Shown here piece after piece: positions 1-12,863 of a DNA stretch of 64,000 nucleotides; positions within the stretch are counted from its first letter, which is position 1; the number at the start of each line of letters is the position of its first letter. This stretch comes from Oreocharis arfaki. Taxonomy: Eukaryota; Chordata; Aves; Passeriformes; Paramythiidae. The position numbers were made by a program, and so were the translations under genes. The notes below the pieces were generated by a model. The model searched no databases, was not told the DNA's origin, and saw nothing but the letters and a program-made list of their open reading frames with translations. The stretch lies in contig VZRR01014240.1 of the NCBI GenBank assembly GCA_013398015.1, forward strand, positions 62,001 to 126,000, written 5' to 3'.

Positions 1-3000
1 CCTCAGAAGTCAACGTGTATTTCACTTCGTGTCTCTCTTTGCCAGGATCTAAAGAAAATACTGAAGGTGTCTGTGCTGGTTCTGCATTGCCGGCATTCGT
101 CATTCATTCTAGCCCAGAGCAGCGCACAGCAGCCACAGGACAGTGCTGTGGAGCAACAGAGGCTCTATGCAAGATGTGCAGGGCTGGAAGAGCAAAAATG
201 CAGCTGCTGAGGATGAAGGCAAATTTGGGCTGGTAAAGGTGAGATTCCTGCATACCTAGTCTGAAGTGCATGTAATTCTGTATATCAGGCAGACAAACAG
301 ATTCATCTATGGTGGGAAGAGAACGCCTCAGCATTTGAAAATGGATTAACTCAAAGCACGACAAGCGCATAAGGAGAATTCAGAAATTCTCCGATCAGTT
401 ATTGGGTTTCTGTTATTTCTCTGAAAACAATGAAATTGGAATTGAGTGTAAATAAAACTATGTGAAAAGTTATAAACATGTCACTAGGAACTTGTAGTTT
501 TTGCTTTTTAGAGATTTTTAGATTCTGCTTATATATAGTAGAGGTAAAAATTAAAATGAAAAGGCCTACAAACCCATTTGAGAACCCTTAAAAATTGAGG
601 AATCACTGGCAGTTGTTGTTCATTTAATTGGAATCTTCTTTATAAAAACAGACCAAATACTTGCATTCTTAACTGTTTTGATCCTACAAACTTAGATATA
701 GATCAACTGATCTTCAGCTATGGCATGAATTCTTTTTTTCACTCTGATCTTTCAGTTCTATTAATTTTATTTTTGTTCTGTTTTGTTTGTTTGTTTGGCT
801 TTTGTTTTTCTTAGTCTTGATTTTTATTAAATGCATGTATGGCATCATCTTGTAAATACTGAAATACATGGGAAATTCTACATCCAAACCAAGTCATTTG
901 AGAGCAGTAAGATACTTTGCAGGTCTGATCATCAGAAACGGCCTCTATAAAGGAGGATTCCTTCTTTTTTCCTGTGTGTCCATGTGGTAAATTAATTTGA
1001 AGTTTTTCGCTAGCTACAGATGTGTTAGTGAGTTTAATTAACAGAGGTCTACCAAAAATAACAACATTCATACGTAAATTTTTTAAAAGTAAGTGAAAAA
1101 CACATTATGTCATAATAGTCTCTGAATCCTGTCTTCTCCTAACTTTAACACCTGAATTTCTCTACAAAACTCAAATGCCCAGAACAAAATATGTAACTCT
1201 CACCAAGTAAAGTTTCCCATTTTGGAGAAATGAAACATAGAAAAGAGACTGATCTTCATCTCCTTTCCATTAATTTAACTTTATTGAAGTCAAAGGAGCT
1301 TTACTAGTTTACGGAAGTTGTACTCCTGCAGGAAAGACGAGAGCATCTGGTCATCTAAGATTAAAACTAATTAACAGTGAGAGAGTGTGATAGTTACAGA
1401 ATTTGCTAGAAACAGGCCAGTTACTAATAACAGATACATTTGCAAAGTTGTAATTATGTTTGCAGACCATCTCTTTCCCTGTTTCTGAGAAATTAGATGT
1501 AAACTAAAGAAATTTGCTCAAAGAAATGGTTGGAAGGGCTTAGTACTTGTTTCGAGGACTTGCACAATTCTGAATTTTATTATACTGAAAGAGGCAGCAA
1601 GCTTCCACTTTATAATAGCATGGGTATACACAAAGTTTTCCTTTGCAAAGAAATGTGTCTGTGCTGGCTGCTAAAGGGTCTGTCTACAGACACCAGAGAG
1701 GTCAGGGTCAGGTAGATGCAGAGAGCAGAAAGGAGAGCGTGAGAGCAAGCCACTGCTTCTGCCCAAATCCTCAGCAGTTCTCTTAACATCCCAGTTCTGT
1801 AAAACGAGTAGAATTGTTGAAGGAAGGGGCTTTTTCTTGTTTAACTTTTTGCCAATTCAAGTCCGACTACCATTAAACTGTTCTTGTGTAGGCATTCCCA
1901 GGCTCCATCGCAATAAGAAATCCTGTTAACCACCTAAAAGGTGGATTCTGAAAGGTTCCACAAATGGAAAGGCGGGTATAATTGAAGGAGCAGGTTATGA
2001 GTTTTTCAGCAAAATATGACTGAGTATTTCTGGCATTTTTAAAATTCTATTTTTGAATTATTCTGTAAAACTGATTTGCATTTCTGAATCATCTAGCACT
2101 TGGATATCTAAGCATTGAAGATTAAACAAAAGAGTCATAGTTCTTTGTAACTTGTACTTATCTCATTTTCTAGTGCTGATGAAGTGAACTTAGAACACCC
2201 ATTCATTTATGTAATGTAATCCACACTTTTCATCATTAAATTAGGAAAAAAAAAAAAAGTGAAAAGAATAGGGGTTTAATCCAGTCAAAAGAAAGTCCCT
2301 GCGGAAGCTCAGCAGGAGCCAAACAAGTTCACTACATAACTAACAAAACAAAAGTGAAATAAAAACCCCACACAGCACTTCTAAGAAATATAAATCACAA
2401 AAGGTTTCCAAATGGCATAAAAAAGTGTCCCTTTCTGTTTCTGATTCTGAATGTAATCTTCTTGAAGCAAGCCATCTGGGACAGGCACGCTAACCACAAT
2501 GGCTTAGTTATAGTAGTATTTGCTCTTCAATGCAGAGGCTGATTTTCTTCACTGCCATTAGTCTAAGCATCAGTAAGCTTTCTTCTTTTACAGCTAAGTT
2601 TCCACTATAAGAAGAATCTTCTAAAATCAATATGAGGCAAAAATGTTATGTGTGATAAAATGTTACAGATAAAGTATTGTAAGCCATGAAAAATGTCTTT
2701 CTTTCTAAGAAGAGGGAGCAGATTGGGGGCACAGGTAGGTGTTATGAAGTAAAAAGCAGGAACTGAAAGAGAGAATACAGATACTGAGTTATGATTTGGC
2801 AAAACAAGACCATACCAAAAAGTAATAATGATTTTGATCTGCTCAGCCAACAAAACTACATGTTCAAATTTGTCTATTTCCACCTAAAAATACAAATACA
2901 AAAAAAAAGGTGCTTACACTTCTTTGAATTAATTTATCCTTGCACTAAGCTATAGCAAAGTCATGTTGCAACCTGTTTTTTCAAAAGCCCTACATGTTTC

Positions 3001-4849
3001 GATGCCTTTTTTTTCTTAGCACTATCTTAAAAGCTTTTCAGTAGGCCTGAATTCCAAAGGAGTACTGGTTATCAGCCTTTTGAAGACAGCAGTTTTCAGA
3101 ACGTAAGATACTTAAGTTCACCTTGTGCTTTTGTAAACATAAACCGCTCTGGGTCTGGTCACACTGCTGAACTCAGTCATGAGTTTGCAAACTAAAACAA
3201 GATAAGGCAATGACTTCAGAATCTATACCTGAAAATTTTTCATCAGGCAACAACACCAAAATCTGAGGATAAAGTCCACCATCCAATTACTGGAGCAAAG
3301 CTGCAGGTCCAGGTAAATAATTTTAAGAACAGCTTAAATGACTGCTCTAGGTATTACAGTTTTGATTAAGTTCACAACGTAAGCCTGAATCCAGACCAAA
3401 ACATGTAAGTGAAACACCTCTATAAGCAACCAAAAAGTGCAGCTGGAATTTGTACCCCATGCCTGTCTCTAATTGCAATATAACCAGTTTCTGTTTTCGC
3501 TTTATAGCTGCAAACCAACAGTGCCATCCACTGTTTTTCTGAGAAATCTTTCAATTACTTGCCCAAATAGTATTGAATATTGAAACATACACCAGCAAAA
3601 ACTGAACACTTCTATCAGTTTCTCCTTGCAACAGACCACATGGCCAAAACTTTATTTAGGTACTTAAAGCGCTTTTTATTTTAACTCAGCTGTAACACCT
3701 AATTCCATATTAATAATAAAAACGTGCCCATTTATCCAATCTTTGGTTGATGCTAAAGAAGGAGCTAAGTTTGTGAATTCTCTAAAATGGTTGTAGTATG
3801 TTCACTTTCTCTCTGGTGGCTTCAAGTAAAACCAACCTCGTACTTACGTAAGTCTCACAGAATTTTATATTTTTGCAGAAAACCTTGATGTAATCAAAAG
3901 TTTCTTAATCCTAAGGTAAAAAAAGCTGAAATATCAATAGATGTTTTCATTTGAAGTATCATGCAAGTTTTTGTTGACATGCAAATAATAAAGACAAAAT
4001 CTGTATAATCCATTTTATGCAAGTCACAGTCGTGCTCATATATTGACTTAAGTCTTCTCTGAGTGACAAGAGAAATCCAAGGCTAAAGTTCAGCATTAAA
4101 AATCACTCTGAATTGTTATTTCTAATCCTGCAATGGGATTTTCTACAAAGCAGCTTTTTTCCTGTCGATGACAAATATAAGCTTTAAGGGAATGCATACA
4201 CAGTTCAAGCAATATGCACTTCATGTTTCTGTAAGTATATGCATTAGTAAAAATTGATATTATTATAGCAATTATAGCAATTATTACTTTTATCCTTGCA
4301 TTTTAGGACTTGTGCTTTCCCTGAACTGAGTTGAGGACTTTTGAAAAACGCTCAGTCTGCAGATTCTTAAATTGATTTTTTTTTCATTTAGTCAAAGGGC
4401 AGACAGTGACAATGTAAATTTTGTGTTATCCCACTAGAGGGCCATGGCAAGAGCTAAAAGCATCACTACTTCCTTCTCCAGAGACACCACATAATTGTGC
4501 TCAGGGACAGAGAGATGGACTTTCCATCTTTCTTGTTTGGCTTATCTTTTCTTTTTTCTTCTTTTTCGTTTTGTTTGGGTTTAGTTTGTTTGCTTGTTTT
4601 CTCTTGAAGTGGCAGTCACTCTTAAACACCCTGAAATTGCTTTCATACTATTATGCTTTCACGTAAGTTTTCCAAGGCACAAAAAATCTGTCAAAGGTTT
4701 ACTACTTCAACAGCCTGATTTGAGCTAGTGACCTGGCATGGAAGAATTTTGTATCCCATTACTCAATCCTACAGCCAGTATATGCAACTGTCTCTTTTTT
4801 CCTGTATTTATACTATAAACATTATTATAGGAAAGCCAGTTGAACTCAC
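1..4849 (-). other. TFEC intron (3' part of window), nothing coding recognised
   Basis: This stretch follows the helix-1 exon on the minus strand. I looked for the expected loop/helix-2/zipper exon and the last exon (loop motif DMRWNKG, zipper QKKLE, ELE...A.HG) and did not see them, so they are probably to the left of the window. The sequence is AT-rich with short A and T runs (poly-A at about 2245-2258). Open frames here (up to 92 codons) show no family resemblance and no codon signal. Confidence 0.6.
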
Positions 4850-4925
4850 GGATCATTAGACTTGGGGATGAGTGTGCCAAGCTCCTTGATTCGGTAATTA
4901 ATATTATACCTCCTTCTTCTCTCAA
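4850..4925 (-). CDS. TFEC: TFEC internal exon: basic region end and bHLH helix 1 (76 nt, phase 1 to 2)
   Basis: Joined to the upstream exon, this encodes IERRRRYNINYRIKELGTLI and then PKSNDP. It contains the Glu and Arg residues (IERRRR) that read the CANNTG core, the family isoleucine before them that helps M-box recognition in MITF, and all of helix 1 with the start of the loop. Two residues mark TFEC rather than MITF, TFEB or TFE3: Tyr for Phe in RRYNIN and Tyr for Asp in NINYR. The acceptor is tttctttttaacag; the donor is ATCC|gtgagt. The exon ends two bases into the codon that begins the loop, so an exon starting with a DMRWNKG-type loop and helix 2 must follow. I could not find it between 1 and 4849, so the gene is cut by the left edge of the window. 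Confidence 0.97.
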
Positions 4926-7900
4926 CTGTTAAAAAGAAACAGTTACTATTTTTATGGTGAAACATTTATGGAGAAATTTAACATAAAACATTTCAATTAG
5001 TTAAAAACAAGTTAGTCAATATACAAAAAATATCTTCCTCAAATAACGGTCCCAACATGAGCTCCTACCTGTCTCTGACTTACTCTCAGGACAAACTCTA
5101 TGGTTAGTACCATCTGTATCTCACCTTAACTATAGGTTCTTCCCCCATTTACAATTAGATTTCCAGGGAATGAAATAGTCACATATTGTCTAAATATGAG
5201 CTAACACTTCTTTTTTCCTGATGTTTACATACTCTTTCTCCGCCATGCTCCCACAGAACAGAGATTTCATCTTAGCGGAGTTTTGCTGGTGACTTCAACA
5301 AGAATACGAGACAATTCATCCAACAACTAAGATTTTGGCAGAACTCCTGTTACAGCTCACAGGTAACAGCTTCACTTTCCCTTATTTACAATTACAAGCA
5401 TTTAAAACCACAGAGAGTTCATAACTACAACCATATCCCCTCGGGGGAACAGAGCAAGATTTTGTCCCAGTGACATTTCGTCTCCAGTACATCTGTTTCC
5501 TTTGGTGATGGACAGCACAAACTTGTTTATGATAATTTTTAAAACACAGAGAAAATGAAAAAAAATCCTCATGGTTTAAAAAATTAGATATATTTTCTGG
5601 ATTTAAATTTGTGCTTCTCCCAGGGGAAGCTATGTAGGGTATCTTTGTTTACTTTGTAGTTTAGTTAGAAGAAAAAAGAGAAAATAAATCTCTTCAAATT
5701 AGTACCCCCTCTCTGCGCTCCCAGTTCACTTTACCAGCATTGTACTGGTATCCAGCCTTCGGAAACCTTACATTTTTTTTTAGTGGATAGGTCCAGAGGA
5801 CATCTCATTGCTTTGGGGAATTACTTGCATATAATTTTGACACAGAAAGTGTTTTCAGTGAGAATGTAGTTCCATTGGGGTACTGCTGGCTATCAGAGAC
5901 CAGCAGTCCCTACTGGTGTTCTACTGGTGTGAACTCATGCTTTTGTCCACTGTCTTCACTTTAACTCAATCCAAATCTCACTGAATAAGCAGGATTCAGC
6001 TTTGGCTCATCACTAACATCGCACTGAGCTCTTTCTCTTGTCCTCCGCATCTTGGAAGAACTTACCTTGGGCTCAACATGCTAAGGCCACTGTTCTCTGT
6101 CAGACCAGCCCTGGCCAGCCTAGAACATGAGTAGGATGGATACATGCTCCGTGTTTGGAGATATTCACTTAAAGTCCAATGTCCTAATTTTCAATATTAA
6201 TACAAAAAGGTCAGTAGAACTAAGTTACAAGTATTCAGCCAAGGGCATCCTGGTGGGTCTTCCAAGGCTGACTTCAATCTTCTCATAGTCATATGAGCAT
6301 GTTGCTTTCAGTCTCAGCCTGGATCACTTTTAGTCCTCTTCTTACTATATATAAAATGTTTCCTTCCTGTCTGTGTGAGGCTCCTGGGTTCGTGCAGCAG
6401 TCAGTTATTTCTTCCCTAGCAGATTCAAGCTGATTCCCTAGCAGTTCCTAAGCTGAAAGCTCTGGGAACAGCCTGAGTGTCATCATTTACTCTGATTAAG
6501 TACTCTACCTTGGTGGGATGTATTATCTTGTCTTGCTTTCTATAGAAACAGGAATTTCATTCAACAAATTAAATCATCTCAGGATTTTTTGGTCATAATT
6601 CACATATTCAGAAGACAGGGTTATAATCCTCCTGAGTGTACTGCTTAGTGAACCCCTGCATCCCATTGGAATGAATGTGCTGGATCTTGCAGGAGAGCGC
6701 AGTGTACAATAACGTATAGCAACTGGAAAATTTAAAATATGTATTTCAGTTGTGTTGGCAAAATTATGGCATGGCAAACAAAATTGAAGAATGTGCTTTA
6801 ACCATACTGTCCTACTGCATAATAGCTGTTGCTTAATTAATATTTATGCTGTGGAAAACTCTGTAAGATATTCATCAAGAAGTAGTCAACTAAGCATTAG
6901 CAATAAAACAAGGAAAACGAAAAATTATCTTTGCAAGTAGACACTTATAGAAATTTTTTTATTATATTTTTGCATTTTTTCCTGAAAAAAACTTCCAGTG
7001 GTTGTATTACTGAGTTAGAGGGGAGACTTTTAAGCTCAGAAACATGTTTCAATAGAACTTTCCTGATGTATGTCTGTAACCTTTCCAGACATATCCTGAG
7101 TTATGAGTAATATTTCAAGCATCAAACTATTCATAAGCCAAATCAGAAAATGATTTCTCAAATCTCATGGACAGGATGATGACGTAACATTCTTTCTCTG
7201 GAAGAAAAAAGCCCTGAAGACAGAAAACATTAAATAATGTTTTGAACTCTGTCTGCTACATGAAGGGGCTCCATTTCTTAAATCAAAATCCCTTTTCATG
7301 GTTTCATTCAACATACAACCTTTCAAAAAGAACTTTCTTCCAGTGCCTTCATTCCTCCTTGTTATGAGAGCGTACAAGAACATTTCTGTAAAATGTAGAC
7401 CTTAATTTGACCTGCAAATAGAACGTTTTTTATAATTCCAATCAGCTTTCAAAAACTGATTTTTCAGACCATCACTAAGAAACCTGATCCTCATAAAAGA
7501 GTAAATCCCACTGATAAAGCCTTTACAGACAGTGCATTATTATGATCAGAACTTTAGATAGTAGACTTATCTCCAGAGAGACTTCGAGCTTTGTAGTGTA
7601 CACCTGGAGCCAAGCCAAAACAGACGCTGCCTGTCTGCAGTGGGATCTTCATGGTCTCTAGTTTGGTTTCCAATGGTAAGGGAAAGTTCTCAGACATTTC
7701 TTCTGTGGTCAGGAAGGACTATGATAAGCCAAAGCAAACAGTGGAGGCAATAGTAAGACCTGGCATCCCTAAAGTACGTATGAGCCTCTCTTTCCCCTTG
7801 TAGCTCCAGATAACCCCTGTCTACCCCATTTCCTATCCAGCAAAACTCCCCATTTTCTGCCTTAACAAGTCAGACAGCAGCTGCATTGGCATTTCAGAGA

Positions 7901-9135
7901 TTATGTGCTAGCATCATGTCTAAAAATCTTCATGGTCTGCCTGTAATCCACAAAAAAATCACAGACAGACATAAGGATGCCTTCTGGAAATTCTGAGTAG
8001 CAGAAGGTTGTTCACAGTGATTGCTAGCACATTGTGCCAATGGACATATACTTTCAGGTATGTAATTTCATGCAAGTGAAGCCATAAATCCCTCTATGAT
8101 TACTGTAATAGCCAGAGAAACAAGATAGAAATAAGAGAATAAAGATATAAATAGGGGCTATTAACTAATTACCAATTTAGTTTTAAATTTATAGAATCAT
8201 AGAATATCTGAAGTTGGAAGTGAATCATAAGGATCAGTGAATCCAACTCCCATACTGTTTCTGTTGGAAGAACTGGAAAGGAGAACTTGGAAATGTAACT
8301 GCTGTATTCAACACTTTCCAAAAAGTATCTTCAGGCTTTTTGTTTCAAATTATGCTTTCGAGTGAAAAATTACGTAATTTTACAGGCAATCTTCTCCCAG
8401 TAATGAAACTGATTTTTTTTTCTACTCTACATAAACCAAAATGTTTTTTATTTTTATAAGTCTAGTATTTAGACACTGAACTATGAATTTCACTATGTTT
8501 TTAGACTATTCCTCTAGAACCAACATACCTAACATCTGTACGTAGCTGCACTGTTGGCCATAAAGGAAACAAAACGGTATCCCAGATGACAGAGGTTATG
8601 GGGCTTGTGTGGCAGAGTCCTGTACTGATCTCCTTTGGTGACATACAATTTCCATAACTTTAAGAGCTTAGGAACCACTTAGAAATTTCCTGATACCATA
8701 TGAAATTTTTTCCTTCCCCATCACCCATTAAAGGACACAGCCTCTCGCTTGGGTGCGCCAGTAAATACGTTGTGAAGACTGGATTTTCGCTGTTGTTTTT
8801 TTCATAATCTGCCTCCTTTCTTGTCTGCTTTGCACTGCAATTCTTAGAGAAACATCAAGTAAAATGTGCTACTCTAAAAAAATAATAGCAGGAGATAATA
8901 TGGAAATAAATTAATTGCAATATGCAAAGTATTTTGAAAGACAAAAATCAGAGACAGAAATTAATTTCAAGAAAGCAAACTTTGTGGTTGGCTGTGTTTG
9001 CAGTCTGAGATCAATTTGATTAGCCTGCTAAGATGCTGATCTAGAAGAAGAGCAGAGATGTGGTAGCTAATGTATAATGTTTTTGCATTCTCCATACATT
9101 CCATTGAATGAGATGGAAGATGAACATATACTTAC
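4926..9135 (-). other. TFEC intron between basic-region exon and helix-1 exon
   Basis: A 4.2 kb intron. It holds one short CR1 tail (8191-8270) and otherwise unique-looking AT-rich sequence. No further exon, RNA gene or long repeat was recognised. The acceptor end of the intron (4926-4940, minus strand) has a good T-rich tract before the AG. Confidence 0.75.
8191..8270 (-). mobile_element. CR1 LINE 3'-tail fragment
   Basis: The start atagaatcatagaat is the reverse complement of the CR1 terminal repeat (ATTCTATG units). It is followed by gttggaag and gaatccaactcc, matching the CR1 3'UTR read in reverse. Only about 80 bp are recognisable, so this is a strongly 5'-truncated copy, typical of CR1. 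Confidence 0.75.
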
Positions 9136-9192
9136 TGAGATTGTGGTTATCCTTTTTTTGTCTCTCCTTTGCCATTGCTCTTGTATCTGCTT
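9136..9192 (-). CDS. TFEC: TFEC internal exon: start of the basic DNA-binding region (57 nt, phase 1 to 1)
   Basis: The exon encodes EADTRAMAKERQKKDNHN and the first base of the codon after Leu. AKERQKKDNHNL is the near-invariant first half of the MiT basic region; its histidine is one of the residues that contact the E-box core in this family. The exon length (57 nt) equals the MITF and TFEC exon at this place as I know it. The acceptor is tttctgtcag and the donor CTCA|gtaagt. No AG lies 18 nt upstream of the acceptor, so the MITF-type six-residue alternative insertion (ACIFPT) cannot be made here. The threonine in DTRAMAK occupies the position of the regulated TFEB serine 211 (ESRALAK). The basic cluster together with the next exon also forms the likely nuclear localisation signal. 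Confidence 0.96.
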
Positions 9193-10037
9193 CTGACAGA
9201 AAGTAATATTTATTAAAATAGTCCTTAAGATGCAATTCCCATACTTACATCTTTTGAAAATAGCCTCTTGTCACAAAGACCAAACTTCTAGTCCTTTTAC
9301 TGCATTACTATTTTTATTATTAAAGCAGATCATAGGGAAATCTATATTCTACCAGTACTAAATTTTGAGCAACTCTGGCAGGTTGCTTGAGATTTTTTTT
9401 ATTGCACTTTTTTTTAAATTTAAGAACGTAGAAATGCCGTGGAGGGGTATTTTTCTCCAATTTCCTGTATTTTACATCAGGATAAAACTTACAATACACT
9501 AAGGTGAATATGGATTTTTTTATATCCCATAATGCAAGAGTTAATCAGATTTGTAAGATATTGAATAAACTCACTGTTTCCTCTGAGTGACACTAATAAA
9601 TTGTACATGATTTTTAGCATTCTTTGGATTAATTGAATGTAACTTTTAAAGTTCTTAATCCACTAATACAGCTCTACCTTGAATAGCCTTATTGTAAAGT
9701 TTTAAATTAACTATTTGTCCTACCCTGGAACAAATTTAATGGATGATAATTTATTTATATTGTTGGTCAGGAGCCAACATGTGGAAGAAAACACTGTTTT
9801 CTAAAATATTAAGGTTTTTGATGATGTGGGCAAACATGGTTTCTGAATTGCTAAAGAGAAGTACAGAATGAAAACATTTTTCCTTGATCTTTGTTCTTTT
9901 CCTTAAATGAAACTACAGACTGAAAATTCTCAGGAATTTAATTATGGACATCTTTTTTGTGGATAAGATTTATTCAACTTTTAAGAGACGCACCATCACT
10001 TATGCAGTTTTATACTAAAATCTCAGAGTTCTTTTAC
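9193..10037 (-). other. Short TFEC intron (845 bp)
   Basis: This is the smallest intron seen in the gene, AT-rich and without recognised repeats. The part at about 9500-9760 is especially AT-rich, with several TAAT and TTAATT motifs. Confidence 0.75.
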
Positions 10038-10152
10038 CTGTGAGCTCCCTTTTTACTGGTAGATTAGCTGGGCAAGAAGCATTTGTGAGACCCATATTAG
10101 CTGGTGCCATTCCCTGGTCACTGTTATATATATCCAAAACGCTGCTAGATAG
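10038..10152 (-). CDS. TFEC: TFEC internal exon: linker before the basic region (115 nt, phase 0 to 1)
   Basis: In minus-strand frame the exon reads LSSSVLDIYNSDQG, then MAPANMGLTNASCPANLP and VKRELT. It matches the family segment between the activation helix and the DNA-binding domain (TFEC LSGSILDVYSGEQG ... KREIT; MITF LPVSGNLIDLYGNQG ... IKRELT). The acceptor chosen is ctacccctcaag, which gives the right frame after the upstream exon ends in a complete ACT codon. Two nearer AG dinucleotides (after ctatctag and ctagcag) would break the frame and are rejected. The donor is ACAG|gtaaaa, leaving one base that is completed by the next exon. The KRELT motif directly precedes the basic region in all family members. 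The exon lies only about 0.85 kb from the next one. Confidence 0.94.
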
Positions 10153-12863
10153 CTTGAGGGGTAGGGAAGGAAAGAAGAATAAGAAAAAAAATTAAAATAA
10201 GTTAAAGACTTAAAAGATTAAAAAAGCAAAACATGCATGCAAGTGTCAAACATCTTTGAATATGGGTCTGGTGTTCTTTAGAAGGAGTATATGTACATAT
10301 GCCTAAAGGGGAAGTTTACTGTTACACAATATTAAGTAAAATTGAAAGCAAAGGGTCACTGTCTGCCATTTTTCCACAGGTGACATTTGTGTAGGTTTCA
10401 GATCTACAGAGATGGCAAGATATGGGCCCCAGTTTCTGTTTTCCAATTGCTTCTACAGCATATTTTCTAAATCCAGGGTTGCCATGACTGCACTTCAAAT
10501 ATGCTTTAGGTTAAAAGCTGAAAAAACCTCGCTGGTTTTGACCATACTCCCCAGTATGATTTTTTTTAACCACAACTCTAAACTCTGAATTGGTATTTCA
10601 TACCAGGCCTGGTTTAGCAGTATAAAGATTCAGGGACCTAGTTATATGTAATAGTTAAAATTAGAGTGAACAGAACATCAGAGAATATCCTTTAAGGTTA
10701 TCAGGGTAGACCAGATAACCTAATGGTTTTAACATGCATAACATATAACCATGTACACCAGTATCCTTATTACCTTAAAAAATATAATATACTGTTATTT
10801 AAATAAACCCATAGAATGCACCCTAAGAAAAGTAAGGCTAAAGTACATGGATTTGGGGTAATTGCACAAATATTACCTTTACTTGGATAACTTTACATAT
10901 ATGAAATAACTGTAAAATACATAAAAGTTTACTGAAGAACATTTCAGGTTTTGCTCAGTTTCTATGGCCATATCATCAGCCTTTTGGCACTGACCCGTTG
11001 CAGTAAGAGAAAAAAATTTGTTTGTTTTATCACGCATATAAAATTTGTGCTGACATCTTTGGGGTTTTTTGTGGCCAACACACGAGGACTCATAAACTGA
11101 GCTTGGGTCCACATGGCCAAGATAAAAGAAAAAAAACAAAAGAAAATGAAAGAAAAGCACCAAAAACCGCAAAAGGATTAAAAAGTGGGTGAAAAAATGT
11201 GGATACAACCACTGCGTTGAGACAGAAAAGCATGAAGGGAAATTAGGAGTTGTTAAAGAAAATTGGTTTTTATAGACAAGAAAATGTGTTTTTACAGATT
11301 TGCCCTGCACCTATGGGTCCTGAAACAACCTGGAATTTTCCAGGCAGGTCACCAAGACACCAACCATAGATCTGCTGGGAACCAGCTTTTTCAGACTCTT
11401 GTAATTTCTCTTTGTGTAGAGACTGTGAGCTTCACCACGAGTTACTTTGAATGGAGACAATTTTCCCAATTACTTGCTCAGCGTGAAATTGTTCCATGGC
11501 AGCGATTCCTATATTTTATGCTAAATCTGAAAATTTTAAATTAGTTTTAATTTTAAATAATTATTTTATTAAATTAACTAATAACTTTACTAGATCGTCT
11601 GAGAACCTAGTTTGAGTTAAATTCTCCCAGTCTATTACACACAATGAAATGAAGCAATCAGAATTCTTTTTGAATACACATAAATAATATTCTCATCTTT
11701 AAAGTAGAGCTTTATTACTTAGGAAAACTGACAATTCTTGAATACCATTAGAAATCACGACATCAAGTCAGTTTTGAAAATCTGCTTACACATTTGATCT
11801 CTCAATGAAAATACTTTTTATAAGAATGTTTGGAATTCAGATGAGTATTACTCAGAACAAGCAATGTTTAATACGCAGGATTTGAATGCCAAGAGCATTC
11901 TCACGTTAAGTACCTTTGTTTCATTTGAGGCGTAAACTGACAAGTATTACAGAATTCACTGCAGTTTTACCTGTGCATTTTCTTTGTTCCAGTGATAGGA
12001 AGGAATTCACATTACAGGAGCGAATTCATATTAGCTCTAGTCATATTTAATTACTTCCTACATTCATGTAAATTAATTTGGCTTATTGAAATGACATGAA
12101 AGGAGAATGACATAAAAAACCAAAAGTTGATGTGACTCCTACACTCCTACACGTCCAAGTTCCAGTGGACTTTGGTAAGGCTGTTATATGATTTAGGCTA
12201 CTGTTTTTGTGAAATGCTAGGAGGTAGTAACCACTGAAAATAATACAATCTAATAAAATCTAGCAAATGAGAAATACATATCTGTCATACTTTACTTATT
12301 TCACACAGCTGTGTACATAAGTTCAGTAATTTGCATGAAACTGGTGGCAATCTTCAATTTAGTAGATCATCAATGCCATTAATGAAAAAATCAAGCTTGT
12401 AAACCACAGCTTGACACAAACATGAGATACGCGATTAATTATTTCTAATTTTCAATCAGAAACTCACATTAATCCTTGCAAGGTAGTTAAATTTCTATAG
12501 CTTATTCACAAAGGTGTGAATTTAAATGACAATGTCCAAATCCAAGAGAAAAGCTCATGAATGGCCAATTTAGCTGGCAAGGAAAAAATAATACCAACAC
12601 ACCTCAAAGTTCAAAATTGTGCGACGGTTCAAAAGAGAATGAGTAAATTCGACTTAAAACCACAGGTAGACATTTCAGCTGAATCCAATTACACAGTTGG
12701 TGTAGGCAATTCCATGTAACTGCTGGCATTGTCCAGAGTGATAAGAGTTCATATGCTTCCTTCCATCAGTAGAACCACTGGGGCAGTGGCTGCAAGCATC
12801 TGTCCATGATCTATATCTGACTACATTAATACTTTCATCAGGCAGCAAAAGGCATGAAATATC

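Noticed and set aside
4421..4666. 81-codon frame with a Phe-rich hydrophobic run
   Set aside because: The run comes from a T-rich tract (ttttcttcttttt); no start context or homology.
10141..10147. Nearer AG acceptors (after ctatctag or ctagcag) for the linker exon
   Set aside because: They break the frame after the upstream ACT codon; the acceptor ending ctcaag gives LSSSVLDIY in the correct phase.
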